A stretch of 32,756 nucleotides of DNA from contig DZAY01000026.1 of assembly GCA_022729735.1 (NCBI GenBank), positions 1 to 32,756 of the forward strand. Direction: 5' to 3'. The notes beneath the pieces are model-generated. The model saw only the letters and a program-made list of their open reading frames with translations. It did no database searches and had not been told where the DNA came from. Shown in pieces: positions 1 to 8,285 of the stretch. Numbering within the stretch: the stretch's first letter is position 1; each line of letters starts with the position of its first letter. Origin of the DNA: Helicobacter cetorum (lineage in GTDB: Bacteria > Campylobacterota > Campylobacteria > Campylobacterales > DZAY01). A program made the translations under genes and the position numbers.

Positions 1-1028
1 TCTTGATTAAAAATTGAATAAAAATTTGTTTTTGAGAATTTTATAAAATCATCTAAAGCAGTCTTGGCTTTTTGCAAATCTAAAATCTTTGATTTTATCA
101 ATACTCTTAAATCTTCTGATTCCTTATTAAAATGAGCATCTATTTTTGTCCATAACTTTAAATCTATAACATTTCCACAAAATGCACAAGTTTCTCTTTT
201 GTTTTTATGTTTTTCTATTCCTTGTTTAACCCATTCTTGTAATAAACTATCATTTACTAAATCAGTTATCGCTTCTGTAGGTTTAATTTGTTTAGTTAGT
301 AATTCATTTGACGAAATTAAATATTGATTAAAATTTGGTTTTTTTTCTAGTAACAGTTTTATATCATCTTTAACATTTTCCTTTAAAAGTTGTCGTTTTA
401 ATTCAATTTTTTCAACACTTAATATGGATGTAGTATTTAAATCATCAATATCTTTTTTAATTTGGGTTATGTTGTATGTTGGAAAACTATACAAAGATGT
501 TTCATTCTTAATTTTTGCTGCTTTATTAGAAAGTTTTTTATTTAATAAATCTTCTTTATCTTTGTGTTCTTTTTTAGATTTAGTTGTAAATTTTTCAGAT
601 TGATTTACTTTTTCATCTGTGCTATTTATTTTTTTTTCAATTTTTTCAATTTCTTGCTTTAATAGATTATTTGTTTCACCAATAATTGTAAATGGTTCAA
701 TAGTTCCATCATCATTGTGAAGCCAACTTAAATTGTCTTTTACAAAATCTCTGTTATAAACAAAAATTTTTAAATTTTCTTGATTTAAGTTTTGATTGTT
801 GATTTTTTTTCCATCAGATAGCAAAAATTCAAAATTACTATCTGAAAAATCTTGATGTAAAACTTTTTTTTCTAAAGTTCTAAAAATTCTTGAAAGTGTC
901 GTTTTCCCTGAATAATTTCTACCATAAATTATATTTACGGATTTAAAATAAAAATCTTTTCCTATATTTGAATCCCATTTATAATCTTTATAGATTCCAA
1001 ATTTATCTATATCAATTTTTTGAATCAT
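1..1028 (-). CDS. AAA_13-type (RloC/PrrC-like) ATPase, C-terminus beyond window edge
   Basis: An open frame runs from the ATG at 1028 leftwards to the window edge (about 342 codons, no stop). The N-terminus carries a Walker A motif, GRNYSGKT, at residues 36-43, after a short strand ending VNIIY. A lysine/glutamate-rich region predicted to be coiled coil follows, with a Cys-Ala-Phe-Cys-Gly zinc hook at residues 281-285. A P-loop followed by a long coiled coil with a CxxC hook is the layout of AAA_13 proteins, including the anticodon nucleases RloC and PrrC and other SMC/Rad50-like defence ATPases. The ABC signature, Walker B and any C-terminal nuclease domain lie outside the window, so RloC identity cannot be confirmed. 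The start lies 5 bases after the stop of the 64-aa ORF, so the two are probably co-transcribed. Confidence 0.75.
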   Translation of the reverse strand, partial: MIQKIDIDKFGIYKDYKWDSNIGKDFYFKSVNIIYGRNYSGKTTLSRIFRTLEKKVLHQDFSDSNFEFLLSDGKKINNQNLNQENLKIFVYNRDFVKDNLSWLHNDDGTIEPFTIIGETNNLLKQEIEKIEKKINSTDEKVNQSEKFTTKSKKEHKDKEDLLNKKLSNKAAKIKNETSLYSFPTYNITQIKKDIDDLNTTSILSVEKIELKRQLLKENVKDDIKLLLEKKPNFNQYLISSNELLTKQIKPTEAITDLVNDSLLQEWVKQGIEKHKNKRETCAFCGNVIDLKLWTKIDAHFNKESEDLRVLIKSKILDLQKAKTALDDFIKFSKTNFYSIFNQ

Positions 1029-1032
1029 ATCA

Positions 1033-1227
1033 TCACACCCTCACAACTTCATTAATACCATGTTGTTTTAAAATCAGCAAAGCATTTGTTTTAACAACAC
1101 TATCTTTAAAAACAACTCTCATATTTTCCAGTCCAAAATCAGTTTCAAATTGTTTTTTTAGATATGAATATAGTGTATGTACATGTAAATCCCATTTTCT
1201 CCACTCTGAACCTCTTTCAAAGCTCAT
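1033..1227 (-). pseudogene. 64-aa scar ORF: PHP-domain start joined to methyltransferase-like tail
   Basis: The ORF has a proper ribosome-binding site (AAGGA about 6 bases before the ATG). Its first 30 residues, with RGSEWRKWDLHVHT, match the extreme N-terminus of large PHP/ATPase defence proteins of the TrlF type, where HVH supplies the first metal ligands of the PHP fold. The remaining half, with MRVVFKDSVVKTNA and LKQHGINEV, instead resembles the C-terminal end of type III Mod/adenine-methyltransferase proteins. A full PHP domain needs over 200 residues, so no catalytic unit survives. I infer an internal deletion that fused the start of one gene to the end of another. The PHP part is recognised with fair confidence; the methyltransferase part is from memory of family tails and is weaker. 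Confidence 0.5.
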
Positions 1228-1315
1228 AAAAATCCTTTATCTTGTTTTTTATATTTTTACAACTTAGTTAAATCACTATTTTTAAGATAAAATATATATT
1301 TTGCATTCCAATTTC

Positions 1316-2608
1316 TCATATTCCAACTCTTCTGCTTTGAATAGAATCAAACTTTTTATTCATTTCATACGATTTTCTTAAATCTCTAAACTTATCAATT
1401 TGAGGATAACCAATTTCAAAAATTTCTCTCTTAACTCTGCAATCTTTTGTTAGGTAAATTCTGCCATTGTATTTTAAAACTATTTTATCAAGTTTATCTA
1501 ATAACTCGAACAATCCATTTTCGATTTTAAAGTCAAGTGCTAAAGAGTAACCTTCAAGTGGAAATGATAAATAGTTTTGATTTTCTTTTCCATAAAGTTT
1601 TAGTACTGCTAAAAATGAGCCTTTATTGCTATTTGAAATCTCTCTTAAAATTTCACTTAGTCCATCAAAGCTACTCTCTTTTGGCAAAATAAACTGATAT
1701 TGAGTAAAGCCATTTTTGCCATAAATTCTATTCCAACTATTTATGCTGTCTAATGGATAAAAAAATGTATCAATATCAACTTTTTGACTACTTTCACCAT
1801 CTTTTGCTTTGTTGTAATATAGATAGTTAAAAGCTTTGACACTTAAGCTATTTAATGCAAATGTTGGAAACTCGAATGGAATTGTAATTTTATTTTTTTC
1901 TTTGTAATCTAAATTTCCATCATTTGCAAAATCTCCAAACATAACTAAACTTTTGCCAATTTCATCATCTTTTGCTAAGCAATCTATCCAAGCTACGGAG
2001 TAGTTTTCATCTTTATATTTTTCAAATATTTCAAATGTTTGTTGAAGATTTTTTGTTTTGAATGTTTTTTGTGCAATCAATTTAGAGTTAATTTTTTTAA
2101 GTCTTAATTTTACATCTAAAATAACCCCTGTTAATCCCATTCCACCACTTGTAGCAAGAAATAGCTCATCACCTTTTTTAACTGAAACAATCTCGCCATT
2201 TGGAAGCATTAAGTTAAACTCTATTACACATTCACTAAAACAACCCATTTTGTGATGATTTTTTCCATGAACATCACTTGCTATTGCTCCACCAACTGTA
2301 ATTAGTTTTGTCCCCGGAGTTATTTCTAAAAAATATCCTCGTTTTACAAAAGCATTTAAAATTTCAGATAGCAATACTCCACTTTCACAGTGCAAAATTC
2401 CAGAAGTTTCATCAAATGCTAAAAATGAGTTGTATCTTTTGGTGTGAATAATATTTCTATTTATCGCACTATCGCCATAACTTCTACCATTTCCAAAAGG
2501 TATAAACTCTAAATCTTGTAATAAAATCTCTTTTAATCTATTTTCATTTTCAAATGAAAAAACTTTTGTTTCAATTTTTGGGTAATTTCCCCATGATGAT
2601 AAATTCAT
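1316..2608 (-). CDS. FAD-linked oxidoreductase, DprE1-like (decaprenylphosphoryl-ribose 2'-oxidase family)
   Basis: This 430-residue protein has the vanillyl-alcohol-oxidase type FAD-binding fold: GNGRSYGDSA near residues 39-48, and GGAIASDVHGKNHH near residues 106-119, a signature shared with DprE1. TSGGMGLTG follows. In known systems DprE1 oxidises polyprenyl-phospho-ribose to the 2'-keto form, which the SDR partner DprE2 reduces to the arabinose form. The gene overlaps gtrA by 4 nt and lies downstream of a UbiA-type phosphoribosyltransferase, which supplies the expected substrate. No DprE2 homologue follows: the next leftward ORF is the 64-aa scar. Assignment to the family is firm; the exact sugar is inferred from the neighbours. 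Confidence 0.85.
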   Translation of the reverse strand: MNLSSWGNYPKIETKVFSFENENRLKEILLQDLEFIPFGNGRSYGDSAINRNIIHTKRYNSFLAFDETSGILHCESGVLLSEILNAFVKRGYFLEITPGTKLITVGGAIASDVHGKNHHKMGCFSECVIEFNLMLPNGEIVSVKKGDELFLATSGGMGLTGVILDVKLRLKKINSKLIAQKTFKTKNLQQTFEIFEKYKDENYSVAWIDCLAKDDEIGKSLVMFGDFANDGNLDYKEKNKITIPFEFPTFALNSLSVKAFNYLYYNKAKDGESSQKVDIDTFFYPLDSINSWNRIYGKNGFTQYQFILPKESSFDGLSEILREISNSNKGSFLAVLKLYGKENQNYLSFPLEGYSLALDFKIENGLFELLDKLDKIVLKYNGRIYLTKDCRVKREIFEIGYPQIDKFRDLRKSYEMNKKFDSIQSRRVGI

Positions 2609-3003
2609 AAATTTTCCTTAAACACAAATCTCTTATCTAAATAGTATTTCACAATATAACCAATGCTAAGTCCAATAATAGCACCAATATATTTAGCCTC
2701 TTTTACTTGAAAAATATAATCAAAAATTATTTCAAATCCCCAAAATATAATCGTTGTAAAAACTCCCATAAATGAGTATAAAAGAAATTTTTTTCCATCA
2801 TCTTTTTTGTTTTTTGGCTTGTGATAAAAGATATACTTTTTATCTAAAATATATTTAACTACAAGCCCACTAAGTGTCCCAAAAAACATAGCAAGATAGA
2901 GTGATAAAAATCCATCGTAAATTTTAAAACTTATAAATTGAGCTAAAAGATTTATAATAGTTGAAAATATTGCAAATAAAATATATTTTATTGTTATATT
3001 CAT
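2605..3003 (-). CDS. GtrA family membrane protein
   Basis: This 132-residue protein consists of four hydrophobic helices with the GtrA hallmark after helices 2 and 4: KYILDKKYIF near residue 50 and KYYLDKRFVF near the C-terminus. GtrA proteins are thought to move polyprenyl-phosphate-linked sugars across the inner membrane. It overlaps the UbiA gene by 4 nt and the DprE1-like gene by 4 nt, so the three are translationally coupled. A role in flipping the lipid-linked pentose made by its neighbours is the natural inference. Confidence 0.88.
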   Translation of the reverse strand: MNITIKYILFAIFSTIINLLAQFISFKIYDGFLSLYLAMFFGTLSGLVVKYILDKKYIFYHKPKNKKDDGKKFLLYSFMGVFTTIIFWGFEIIFDYIFQVKEAKYIGAIIGLSIGYIVKYYLDKRFVFKENL

Positions 3004-3872
3004 CTATTGAAACCAACTATAAAAGCAAATGAGATTAACCATAAAAGAATAGTCAGTTGCAAAAATCTATCTTTTAAAACTATTTTAGTTGGACTTCCAC
3101 TTGACTCTTCTACAAAAGTTATTTGCATATATCTCATAACTCCCAAAATCACAAAAAATGATGTTAAATAGAGATGTTCGCTGTGAATTCTAACTTCACT
3201 TGATACAGTATATAAAATATAACTAACAATCACCACTCCAGCCATTAAAACCATAGAAGCATTTATAAACTCATAGTTATAACCATCTATATTTTTTCTT
3301 GTTTGCTTACCATTTCTGGCTAAAATTACATCATCTCTTCTTTTTGCTAATGCCAAAAATAGAGCGAGTAGAAATGTCATAAGTATTATCCAATGGCTTG
3401 GAGTAATATCAACTACAATAGCACCTGCAAAAATTCGTAAAACAAAACCGATTGCAATTATGCTAATATCAACTATTGCGATATGTTTTAATTTAAGAGT
3501 GTAGAGAATATTCAGTATAAAATAAAGTAGCAATATAAAAAATAGGTTATCAAAAAATAGTGATATTCCCAATGAAATTGAACTCATAACAGCTATTAAA
3601 AATTTTGCAGTGCTTATTGACACAGCTCCACTTGCAAGTGGTCTAAACTTTTTTTTAGGATGGTTTCTATCTTCATTAATATCTAATAAATCATTAAAAA
3701 CATAAATACTACTTGCCAAAATAGAAAATAGTATAAAAGCTACTATTGAGTTTTGCAAATTTTCATAAGTTATTGCAAAGCCAAACAACATTGGTGCAAA
3801 AATAAACAAATTTTTTACATATTGATGAACTCTAAAGAGTGTTAAAATATTTTTCAAGTTTTTACTCTTCAA
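3000..3872 (-). CDS. UbiA-type prenyltransferase, decaprenyl-phosphate phosphoribosyltransferase-like
   Basis: This 290-residue integral membrane protein has about eight or nine helices. The first aspartate-rich motif is NDLLDINEDRNHPKK, with FRPLASG just after. The second conserved region is DISIIAIGFVLRIFAGA. These are typical of the DPPR synthase branch of the UbiA superfamily (Mycobacterium Rv3806c, rhizobial NoeC-like enzymes), which joins phosphoribosyl-PP to a polyprenyl phosphate. The adjacent DprE1-like and GtrA genes support this reading over a quinone or heme prenyltransferase. The ATG at 3872 overlaps the end of the Uma2 gene by 11 nt. Confidence 0.85.
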   Translation of the reverse strand: MKSKNLKNILTLFRVHQYVKNLFIFAPMLFGFAITYENLQNSIVAFILFSILASSIYVFNDLLDINEDRNHPKKKFRPLASGAVSISTAKFLIAVMSSISLGISLFFDNLFFILLLYFILNILYTLKLKHIAIVDISIIAIGFVLRIFAGAIVVDITPSHWIILMTFLLALFLALAKRRDDVILARNGKQTRKNIDGYNYEFINASMVLMAGVVIVSYILYTVSSEVRIHSEHLYLTSFFVILGVMRYMQITFVEESSGSPTKIVLKDRFLQLTILLWLISFAFIVGFNR

Positions 3873-4413
3873 ATAGCTCTTTGATTTCTATTATCTCATC
3901 AATTAAATCAATACTCATTTTGCTATCTTCATTAAATGCACCAATATACTCATATTTGCCATTAACTAATTTAAACTTTTCAACAATTTTATACTCTGGA
4001 ATTACAATAAAATATTCATTAACTCCAAAAATTTCATATAACTCTTTTTTTGCACCATAATCATTTTTAGAAGTTGAAGGTGATGCAACTTCAAATACAA
4101 TTGATGGAATATTATTCACCTTTTTTTCAATCATCTTTTTATCACAAAATAGCATCACATCTGGTTGTAAAACATTTTGAGAGTAGTTTTTTTTAAGTTT
4201 TATATCATATGGAGATATTCTAACTAAACAAGGATTACCTTTAGATTTCATTATATTTTTTAAAATATTAAAAATATTACCTGTAATTAATTGATGAAAA
4301 TCATTAGGACTTGCCATCATCACAATTTCACCAAATATTAATTCACACCTTTGACCTTTACTAATAGCTTCATAATCGCTAAATCCATACTCATCAAGTT
4401 TTAATTCACCCAT
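3862..4413 (-). CDS. Uma2 family (DUF820) putative restriction-endonuclease-fold protein
   Basis: This 183-residue protein has the Uma2 pattern of a PD-(D/E)xK fold: an N-terminal YEAISKGQRCELIFGEI, a central LQPDVMLF with the first acidic residue, then IVFEVASPST with the glutamate, KNDYGAKKELYEIFGV with the lysine, and EYFIVIPE. Uma2 proteins are common and often multicopy; their role is unknown. The gene sits between bioA (8-nt overlap) and the UbiA gene (11-nt overlap), so it is embedded in a metabolic operon, probably by insertion. Family call is firm, function unknown. Confidence 0.85.
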   Translation of the reverse strand: MGELKLDEYGFSDYEAISKGQRCELIFGEIVMMASPNDFHQLITGNIFNILKNIMKSKGNPCLVRISPYDIKLKKNYSQNVLQPDVMLFCDKKMIEKKVNNIPSIVFEVASPSTSKNDYGAKKELYEIFGVNEYFIVIPEYKIVEKFKLVNGKYEYIGAFNEDSKMSIDLIDEIIEIKELFEE

Positions 4414-5710
4414 TTTGTACTCCTAAATTTAAAATCGAACTGTAAATTATATCGATTGATTTTTTAATTTCTCGCTTTTTTATTATATATGGTGGCATAA
4501 AATATATCACATTTCCAAGTGGTCTAATTAAAAGTCCATTTTTTAAGGCAAATTGAAAAATTGTAAGATTTACTCTATCTTTTATATCATAGTTAATCAA
4601 TTCAATTGCCAAAATCATTCCACACTGTCTAATCTCTTTTACATTTTGTAACTCTTTAAACTTTTGTGAAAGCTTTTTTATATACTCAATTTTTGAGAGA
4701 TTTTTTTCTAAAATTTTATCTTTTAAAAGTATATCAATTGTTGCATTTGCACAAGCACAAGCGATAGGATTTCCACTATAACTATGAGAGTGTAAAAATG
4801 ATTTGAACTCTAAATAGTCGCAATAAAAGCTATTATAAATCTCATTTGTTGTCATAACAACTGATATTGGGAGATATCCACCACTTAAAGCTTTTGATAA
4901 AACTAAAAAATCTGGCTTTATATTGGCTTGTTCATATGCAAACATAGTTCCCGTCCTACCAAATCCAACTGCAACTTCATCAACTATTAGAAATATTCCA
5001 AACTCAAAACTTAAATCTCTAACAATTTTTATAAATAAAGGTGAGTGCATTTTCATACCACCTGCACACTGCACAAGTGGTTCAATAATAATTGCTGATA
5101 TATTTTGATGCTCACTATTTAAAATTTCTTTTAATTTGTTACCTGCATTAATTGCTTCTATTTCACTCAAATCATTTGGAATTGGAGCTTGAATTGTTTC
5201 AACTATTATTTCTTTATAACTATCTTTATATAGCTCCACATCTCCAACTGCCAAAGCTCCAAGAGTTTCACCGTGATAACTATTTTTAAATGATAAAAAT
5301 TTTTTTCTAACTTCTCCTCTAGTTTTAAAGTGATGAAATGCCATTTTAAGAGCAATTTCAACACCACTTGAACCATTATCTGCAAAAAATAGTTTATCAA
5401 GTTTTGTAAGTTTTGATAACTTTTGTGCTAAAGTAATTGCTGGATAATGCGAAAAACCAGCTAAGAGAGTATGCTCTAACTCTTTTATTTGCTTTTTAAT
5501 AGCCCTATTTATTGTTTTATTAGAGTGTCCCAAAATATTAACCCACCAACTACTAATTCCATCTATATAACTATTTCCATCATAATCATATAGATAGATA
5601 CCTTTTCCACTTTTGATTGGAATAATTGGAAGTTTTTCATAATCTTTCATTTGACTACACGGATGCCAAATGTATTTTAAATCAAGCTCCATAAGCTCTT
5701 TGTTGTTCAT
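4406..5710 (-). CDS. bioA: Adenosylmethionine-8-amino-7-oxononanoate aminotransferase
   Basis: This class III PLP aminotransferase converts KAPA to DAPA, with S-adenosylmethionine as amino donor, in biotin synthesis. At 434 residues it has the usual length. Visible features are LKYIWHPCSQMKDY at the N-terminus, which is typical of BioA, SYHGETLGAL for cofactor phosphate binding, IVDEVAVGFGRTG with the PLP-contacting aspartate, and LSKALSGGYLP with the Schiff-base lysine. FKSFLHSHSYSGNPIACA follows. The gene is first in the minus-strand operon and is preceded by its own -10 box. No other bio gene is in the window. Confidence 0.95.
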   Translation of the reverse strand: MNNKELMELDLKYIWHPCSQMKDYEKLPIIPIKSGKGIYLYDYDGNSYIDGISSWWVNILGHSNKTINRAIKKQIKELEHTLLAGFSHYPAITLAQKLSKLTKLDKLFFADNGSSGVEIALKMAFHHFKTRGEVRKKFLSFKNSYHGETLGALAVGDVELYKDSYKEIIVETIQAPIPNDLSEIEAINAGNKLKEILNSEHQNISAIIIEPLVQCAGGMKMHSPLFIKIVRDLSFEFGIFLIVDEVAVGFGRTGTMFAYEQANIKPDFLVLSKALSGGYLPISVVMTTNEIYNSFYCDYLEFKSFLHSHSYSGNPIACACANATIDILLKDKILEKNLSKIEYIKKLSQKFKELQNVKEIRQCGMILAIELINYDIKDRVNLTIFQFALKNGLLIRPLGNVIYFMPPYIIKKREIKKSIDIIYSSILNLGVQNG

Positions 5711-5753
5711 TTTAATAACCTTTGTCTATTTTTTAAACAGAATTAATCCCAAA

Positions 5754-5759
5754 ATTATA
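5754..5759 (-). promoter_or_regulatory. Probable -10 box for the bioA operon
   Basis: TATAAT on the minus strand, about 44 bases upstream of the bioA ATG, in the divergent intergenic space. No clear -35 is visible, which is common for Campylobacterota sigma-70 promoters. Confidence 0.5.
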
Positions 5760-5803
5760 TCAAACTCTATCTATTAATAAGCAATTTTTAATATTATTAT
5801 TCC

Positions 5804-5831
5804 TATAATACTGAAAATGATTATCAATAAT
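5804..5831 (+). promoter_or_regulatory. -10 box overlapping a Fur-box-like site upstream of the iron operon
   Basis: TATAAT lies at 5804-5809. From 5813 to 5831 the sequence GAAAATGATTATCAATAAT matches the 19-base Fur consensus GATAATGATAATCATTATC at 14 positions, including the core AATGAT and ATCA. The site begins 4 bases after the -10 hexamer, where transcription would start, so a bound repressor would block the polymerase. A strong ribosome-binding site (AGGGGGT) follows before the ATG at 5855. Repression by Fur under iron-replete conditions is inferred. Confidence 0.6.
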
Positions 5832-5854
5832 ATAAATCTTTTTAGGGGGTTGAT

Positions 5855-6205
5855 ATGAGTAGTTTTAAAGTCCAAAAAATAGATAGCAAAAAGATTAGAA
5901 CAAGTGTAAATAGTGTTTCTAAATATGCAAATAGGTTTAATGCAAAAGAAGCAGAAGAGTTTAAAACCAAAACCATATCAGTTGCAAAACGATTTAAGAC
6001 ACTTTTAGAAATGTTATCAGATAAAAACTACAAGTTAAAAAACTCTACAAAAGTAGCAATAACGGGAGCATTAGCATATACAATAATGCCTCTTGATTTA
6101 TTGCCAGATTATATTATTGGAGTTGGATTTGTAGATGATGCAGTTATGTTAAAAATTGTTTTGGATAGTGCATTAGAAGAGATAAAACGATATGCAAAGG
6201 TGTGA
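5855..6205 (+). CDS. DUF1232 (YkvA) family small membrane protein
   Basis: This 116-residue protein has a C-terminal DUF1232 signature, MPLDLLPDYIIGVGFVDDAVML, containing the conserved DxxPD and DD pairs. The N-terminal 70 residues are basic and charged. Function is unknown; members are often found near membrane-remodelling or metal-related genes. It is the first gene after the Fur-like site and overlaps the histidine kinase by 14 nt, so it belongs to the iron operon. Confidence 0.8.
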   Translation: MSSFKVQKIDSKKIRTSVNSVSKYANRFNAKEAEEFKTKTISVAKRFKTLLEMLSDKNYKLKNSTKVAITGALAYTIMPLDLLPDYIIGVGFVDDAVMLKIVLDSALEEIKRYAKV

Positions 6206-7289
6206 TTTGAGTAGATTATGTAGTGAATGTTATTTTGATATTTTTCAAAATGCTTATATTGGAGTTATGATTGTTGATTTAGATAGTAAAGTTATAAGTC
6301 ATAATGGAGCATTAGCATCTATTCTTGGATTAGATGAAGAGAGTAAAATTTTGGATGAATTTATAAATTATATAAAACCAAATTATAGATGTCTGTTTTT
6401 GGATAGTCTGAAAAAGTTGCAAAACTATAATCAAAGTTTAAATATTGAAATTGAATTGAGGGCAAAAGTAGGAGTAGTTTGGGTAGATATACATTTATCA
6501 AGTCTTAAAAATAGTCCATATTTTGTGCTATTTTGTGATGATATTACAATTAAAAAAAATTTGGAATTTGCAAATAGAGAAAAAGAGTATATGTTAATTC
6601 AACAATCAAGATTAGCACAAATGGGAGAGATGTTATCACTTATTACTCATCAGTGGAAACAGCCATTACATACAATTGGGCTTACAATTTCATATTTAGA
6701 AACAGCAAAAGAGTTTGAAACATTGAGTGATGATTGTATAGATAAGGCGATAAATGCGATTTCATTACAAATTCAAAATATGTCAAATATTATTAGCACA
6801 TTTACAAATTTTTTAAAACCAAATAAACCGATAGAAAAATTTAATCTATTTAACTCTATTCAATTTATATTTGAACTTATGTTAATTCAATTGACTAAAA
6901 AAAATATAGTTTATGAGTTAAATATTAGTGAAGATTTAGAGCTATTTGGCTTTAAAAGTGAGTTTGAACAAGTAGTTTTAAATCTAATCGCAAATGCAAG
7001 AGATGCTTTTAGTGATGAAAAAAAGGATAAAAAAATTATTGTAAAAGCTTATGAAAATGGAGAGTTTTGTGAAATACGATTTAGCGATAATGGTGGTGGA
7101 ATTGCTCTAAATATAATAAATCACATTTTTGAGCCATATTTTACAACCAAACAAAATGGAACAGGAATTGGACTTTATATGTCAAAATTAATCATTGAAA
7201 ACCACTTTTTGGGAGCAATAACTGTGCAAAATAGTGAATTTGGAGCTGAATTTAAGATAAAAATACCACGAAAGGAGAAAAATGTTTAA
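6192..7289 (+). CDS. PAS-containing sensor histidine kinase (soluble)
   Basis: This 365-residue kinase has no membrane segment. A PAS-like domain covers roughly residues 15-125. It is followed by SRLAQMGEMLSLITHQWKQP, with the phospho-accepting histidine at residue 153. The ATPase domain shows the N-box NLIANARDAF, G1 DNGGGI, F-box EPYFTTK and G2 GTGIGLYMSK. No response regulator is adjacent, so its partner is elsewhere. It overlaps the DUF1232 gene by 14 nt and the HMA2 gene by 8 nt. An extra sensing layer (redox or metal) on the iron operon is inferred. The N-terminal CDLSRLCSEC stretch could bind a metal, but this is only a possibility. Confidence 0.88.
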   Translation: MQRCDLSRLCSECYFDIFQNAYIGVMIVDLDSKVISHNGALASILGLDEESKILDEFINYIKPNYRCLFLDSLKKLQNYNQSLNIEIELRAKVGVVWVDIHLSSLKNSPYFVLFCDDITIKKNLEFANREKEYMLIQQSRLAQMGEMLSLITHQWKQPLHTIGLTISYLETAKEFETLSDDCIDKAINAISLQIQNMSNIISTFTNFLKPNKPIEKFNLFNSIQFIFELMLIQLTKKNIVYELNISEDLELFGFKSEFEQVVLNLIANARDAFSDEKKDKKIIVKAYENGEFCEIRFSDNGGGIALNIINHIFEPYFTTKQNGTGIGLYMSKLIIENHFLGAITVQNSEFGAEFKIKIPRKEKNV

Positions 7290-7593
7290 TATAAAAGATA
7301 TAGAAATTTTATCAAAACATATAGAAATTGTTCATCATGTAAAAGGGAGAGTGAGACTTAAAATCGATGCAAAAATAGCAAACTCTGGTATTTCGCTTGG
7401 TTTGGAAGATTTTGAAAATTTAAGCCAAAATTTAAAAGGTATAAAATCTTCAAGACTAAATAAAATAGCCAAAAGTTTGACTATCGAGTATGATTATGAG
7501 TTAATCTCTTCTTCTTTATTTGATGATTTAAATAGTGGCAACAATTTAGAAATAGTTGTTACAAAATTAAATAGTTTAAAGGAGGTTTTATGA
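7282..7593 (+). CDS. HMA2-type heavy-metal-associated-like protein with arginine-rich motif
   Basis: This 103-residue protein has a ferredoxin-like HMA2 pattern but no CxxC metal site. Instead it begins IEIVHHVKGRVRLKI (residues 12-26), a basic motif also seen at the N-terminus of the downstream P-type ATPase (VIHKTNQRVRF). Such R-rich HMA-like modules are reported for the P1B-6 ATPases of ferrosome clusters. It overlaps its neighbours by 8 and 4 nt. A role as partner or membrane adaptor of the ATPase is inferred. Confidence 0.72.
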   Translation: MFNIKDIEILSKHIEIVHHVKGRVRLKIDAKIANSGISLGLEDFENLSQNLKGIKSSRLNKIAKSLTIEYDYELISSSLFDDLNSGNNLEIVVTKLNSLKEVL

Positions 7594-8285
7594 ATTATGA
7601 TGAGCAGTTATTGATTTCTCAAAGAGTAAATCCAACTCTTAATATTCCAATGCTTAATCAAGCATTAAGAATTGCGATTTACGATGAGTTTCATGCTTTT
7701 GAAACTTATAAAAAAGTGCTTCAAAAATTTGGAATAGCAACTCCATTTGCAAATATTATTCAAGCAGAAGAGCGACATTATAGTATGCTTATTCCTCTTT
7801 TTTATAAATATGGAGTAGAGATACCTATTAATGATTGGACGAATAAGATTGATATTCCAAACACTTTGCAAGAGTGCTGTGAATTGGGTGTTGTAGCAGA
7901 AATTGAAAATATTAGAATGTATGATAATTTGTTGCAATATGTGGGTGAAGCTGATGTGAGAGATGCTTTTTATAGACTTCAAGCAGCATCTTTTAATAAC
8001 CATTTACCAGCATTTAGACAGTGTGCTTCAATACATTTTGCACAAACTACAAATTTTCAAAACTATCAAAATTCTCCAAATCCACAACAAAATAGCTTTG
8101 CTAATGGACAAAAAAGCGGATATGAGTTTTTTCAAAATATCAAAGGTTTAATTGATGGCAAACCAGATATTAATGCGATAAATTCGTTATTAAATCATTT
8201 GGGATTTGACTTTTTAGCAGGTGGAGCTTTGGGAGCAGTTATCGTTATGCTTTTAAATAATCAATTTAATAAAGAGGAGGAGTAA
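7590..8285 (+). CDS. Ferritin-like (DUF2202-type) di-iron protein with membrane-associated tail
   Basis: The first 150 residues form a four-helix ferritin-like domain with carboxylate/histidine ligands: DEFHAFETY (residues 32-40), AEERHYSML (59-67) and AEIENIRMYD. PFANIIQAE is typical of DUF2202. A Q/N-rich linker follows, then a C-terminal hydrophobic glycine-zipper FLAGGALGAVIVMLL (about residues 209-223), which could anchor it to a membrane. Ferroxidase or iron-binding activity is inferred from family. A membrane-tethered ferritin-like protein beside a P1B ATPase fits an iron-storage compartment. Confidence 0.75.
   Translation: MNYDEQLLISQRVNPTLNIPMLNQALRIAIYDEFHAFETYKKVLQKFGIATPFANIIQAEERHYSMLIPLFYKYGVEIPINDWTNKIDIPNTLQECCELGVVAEIENIRMYDNLLQYVGEADVRDAFYRLQAASFNNHLPAFRQCASIHFAQTTNFQNYQNSPNPQQNSFANGQKSGYEFFQNIKGLIDGKPDINAINSLLNHLGFDFLAGGALGAVIVMLLNNQFNKEEE

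Noticed and set aside
968..1267. Plus-strand 99-aa ORF across the 1033-1227 region
   Set aside because: It lies antisense to the ATPase start and the scar ORF, is rich in Leu/Ser/Phe as expected from AT-rich antisense reading, and has no ribosome-binding site.
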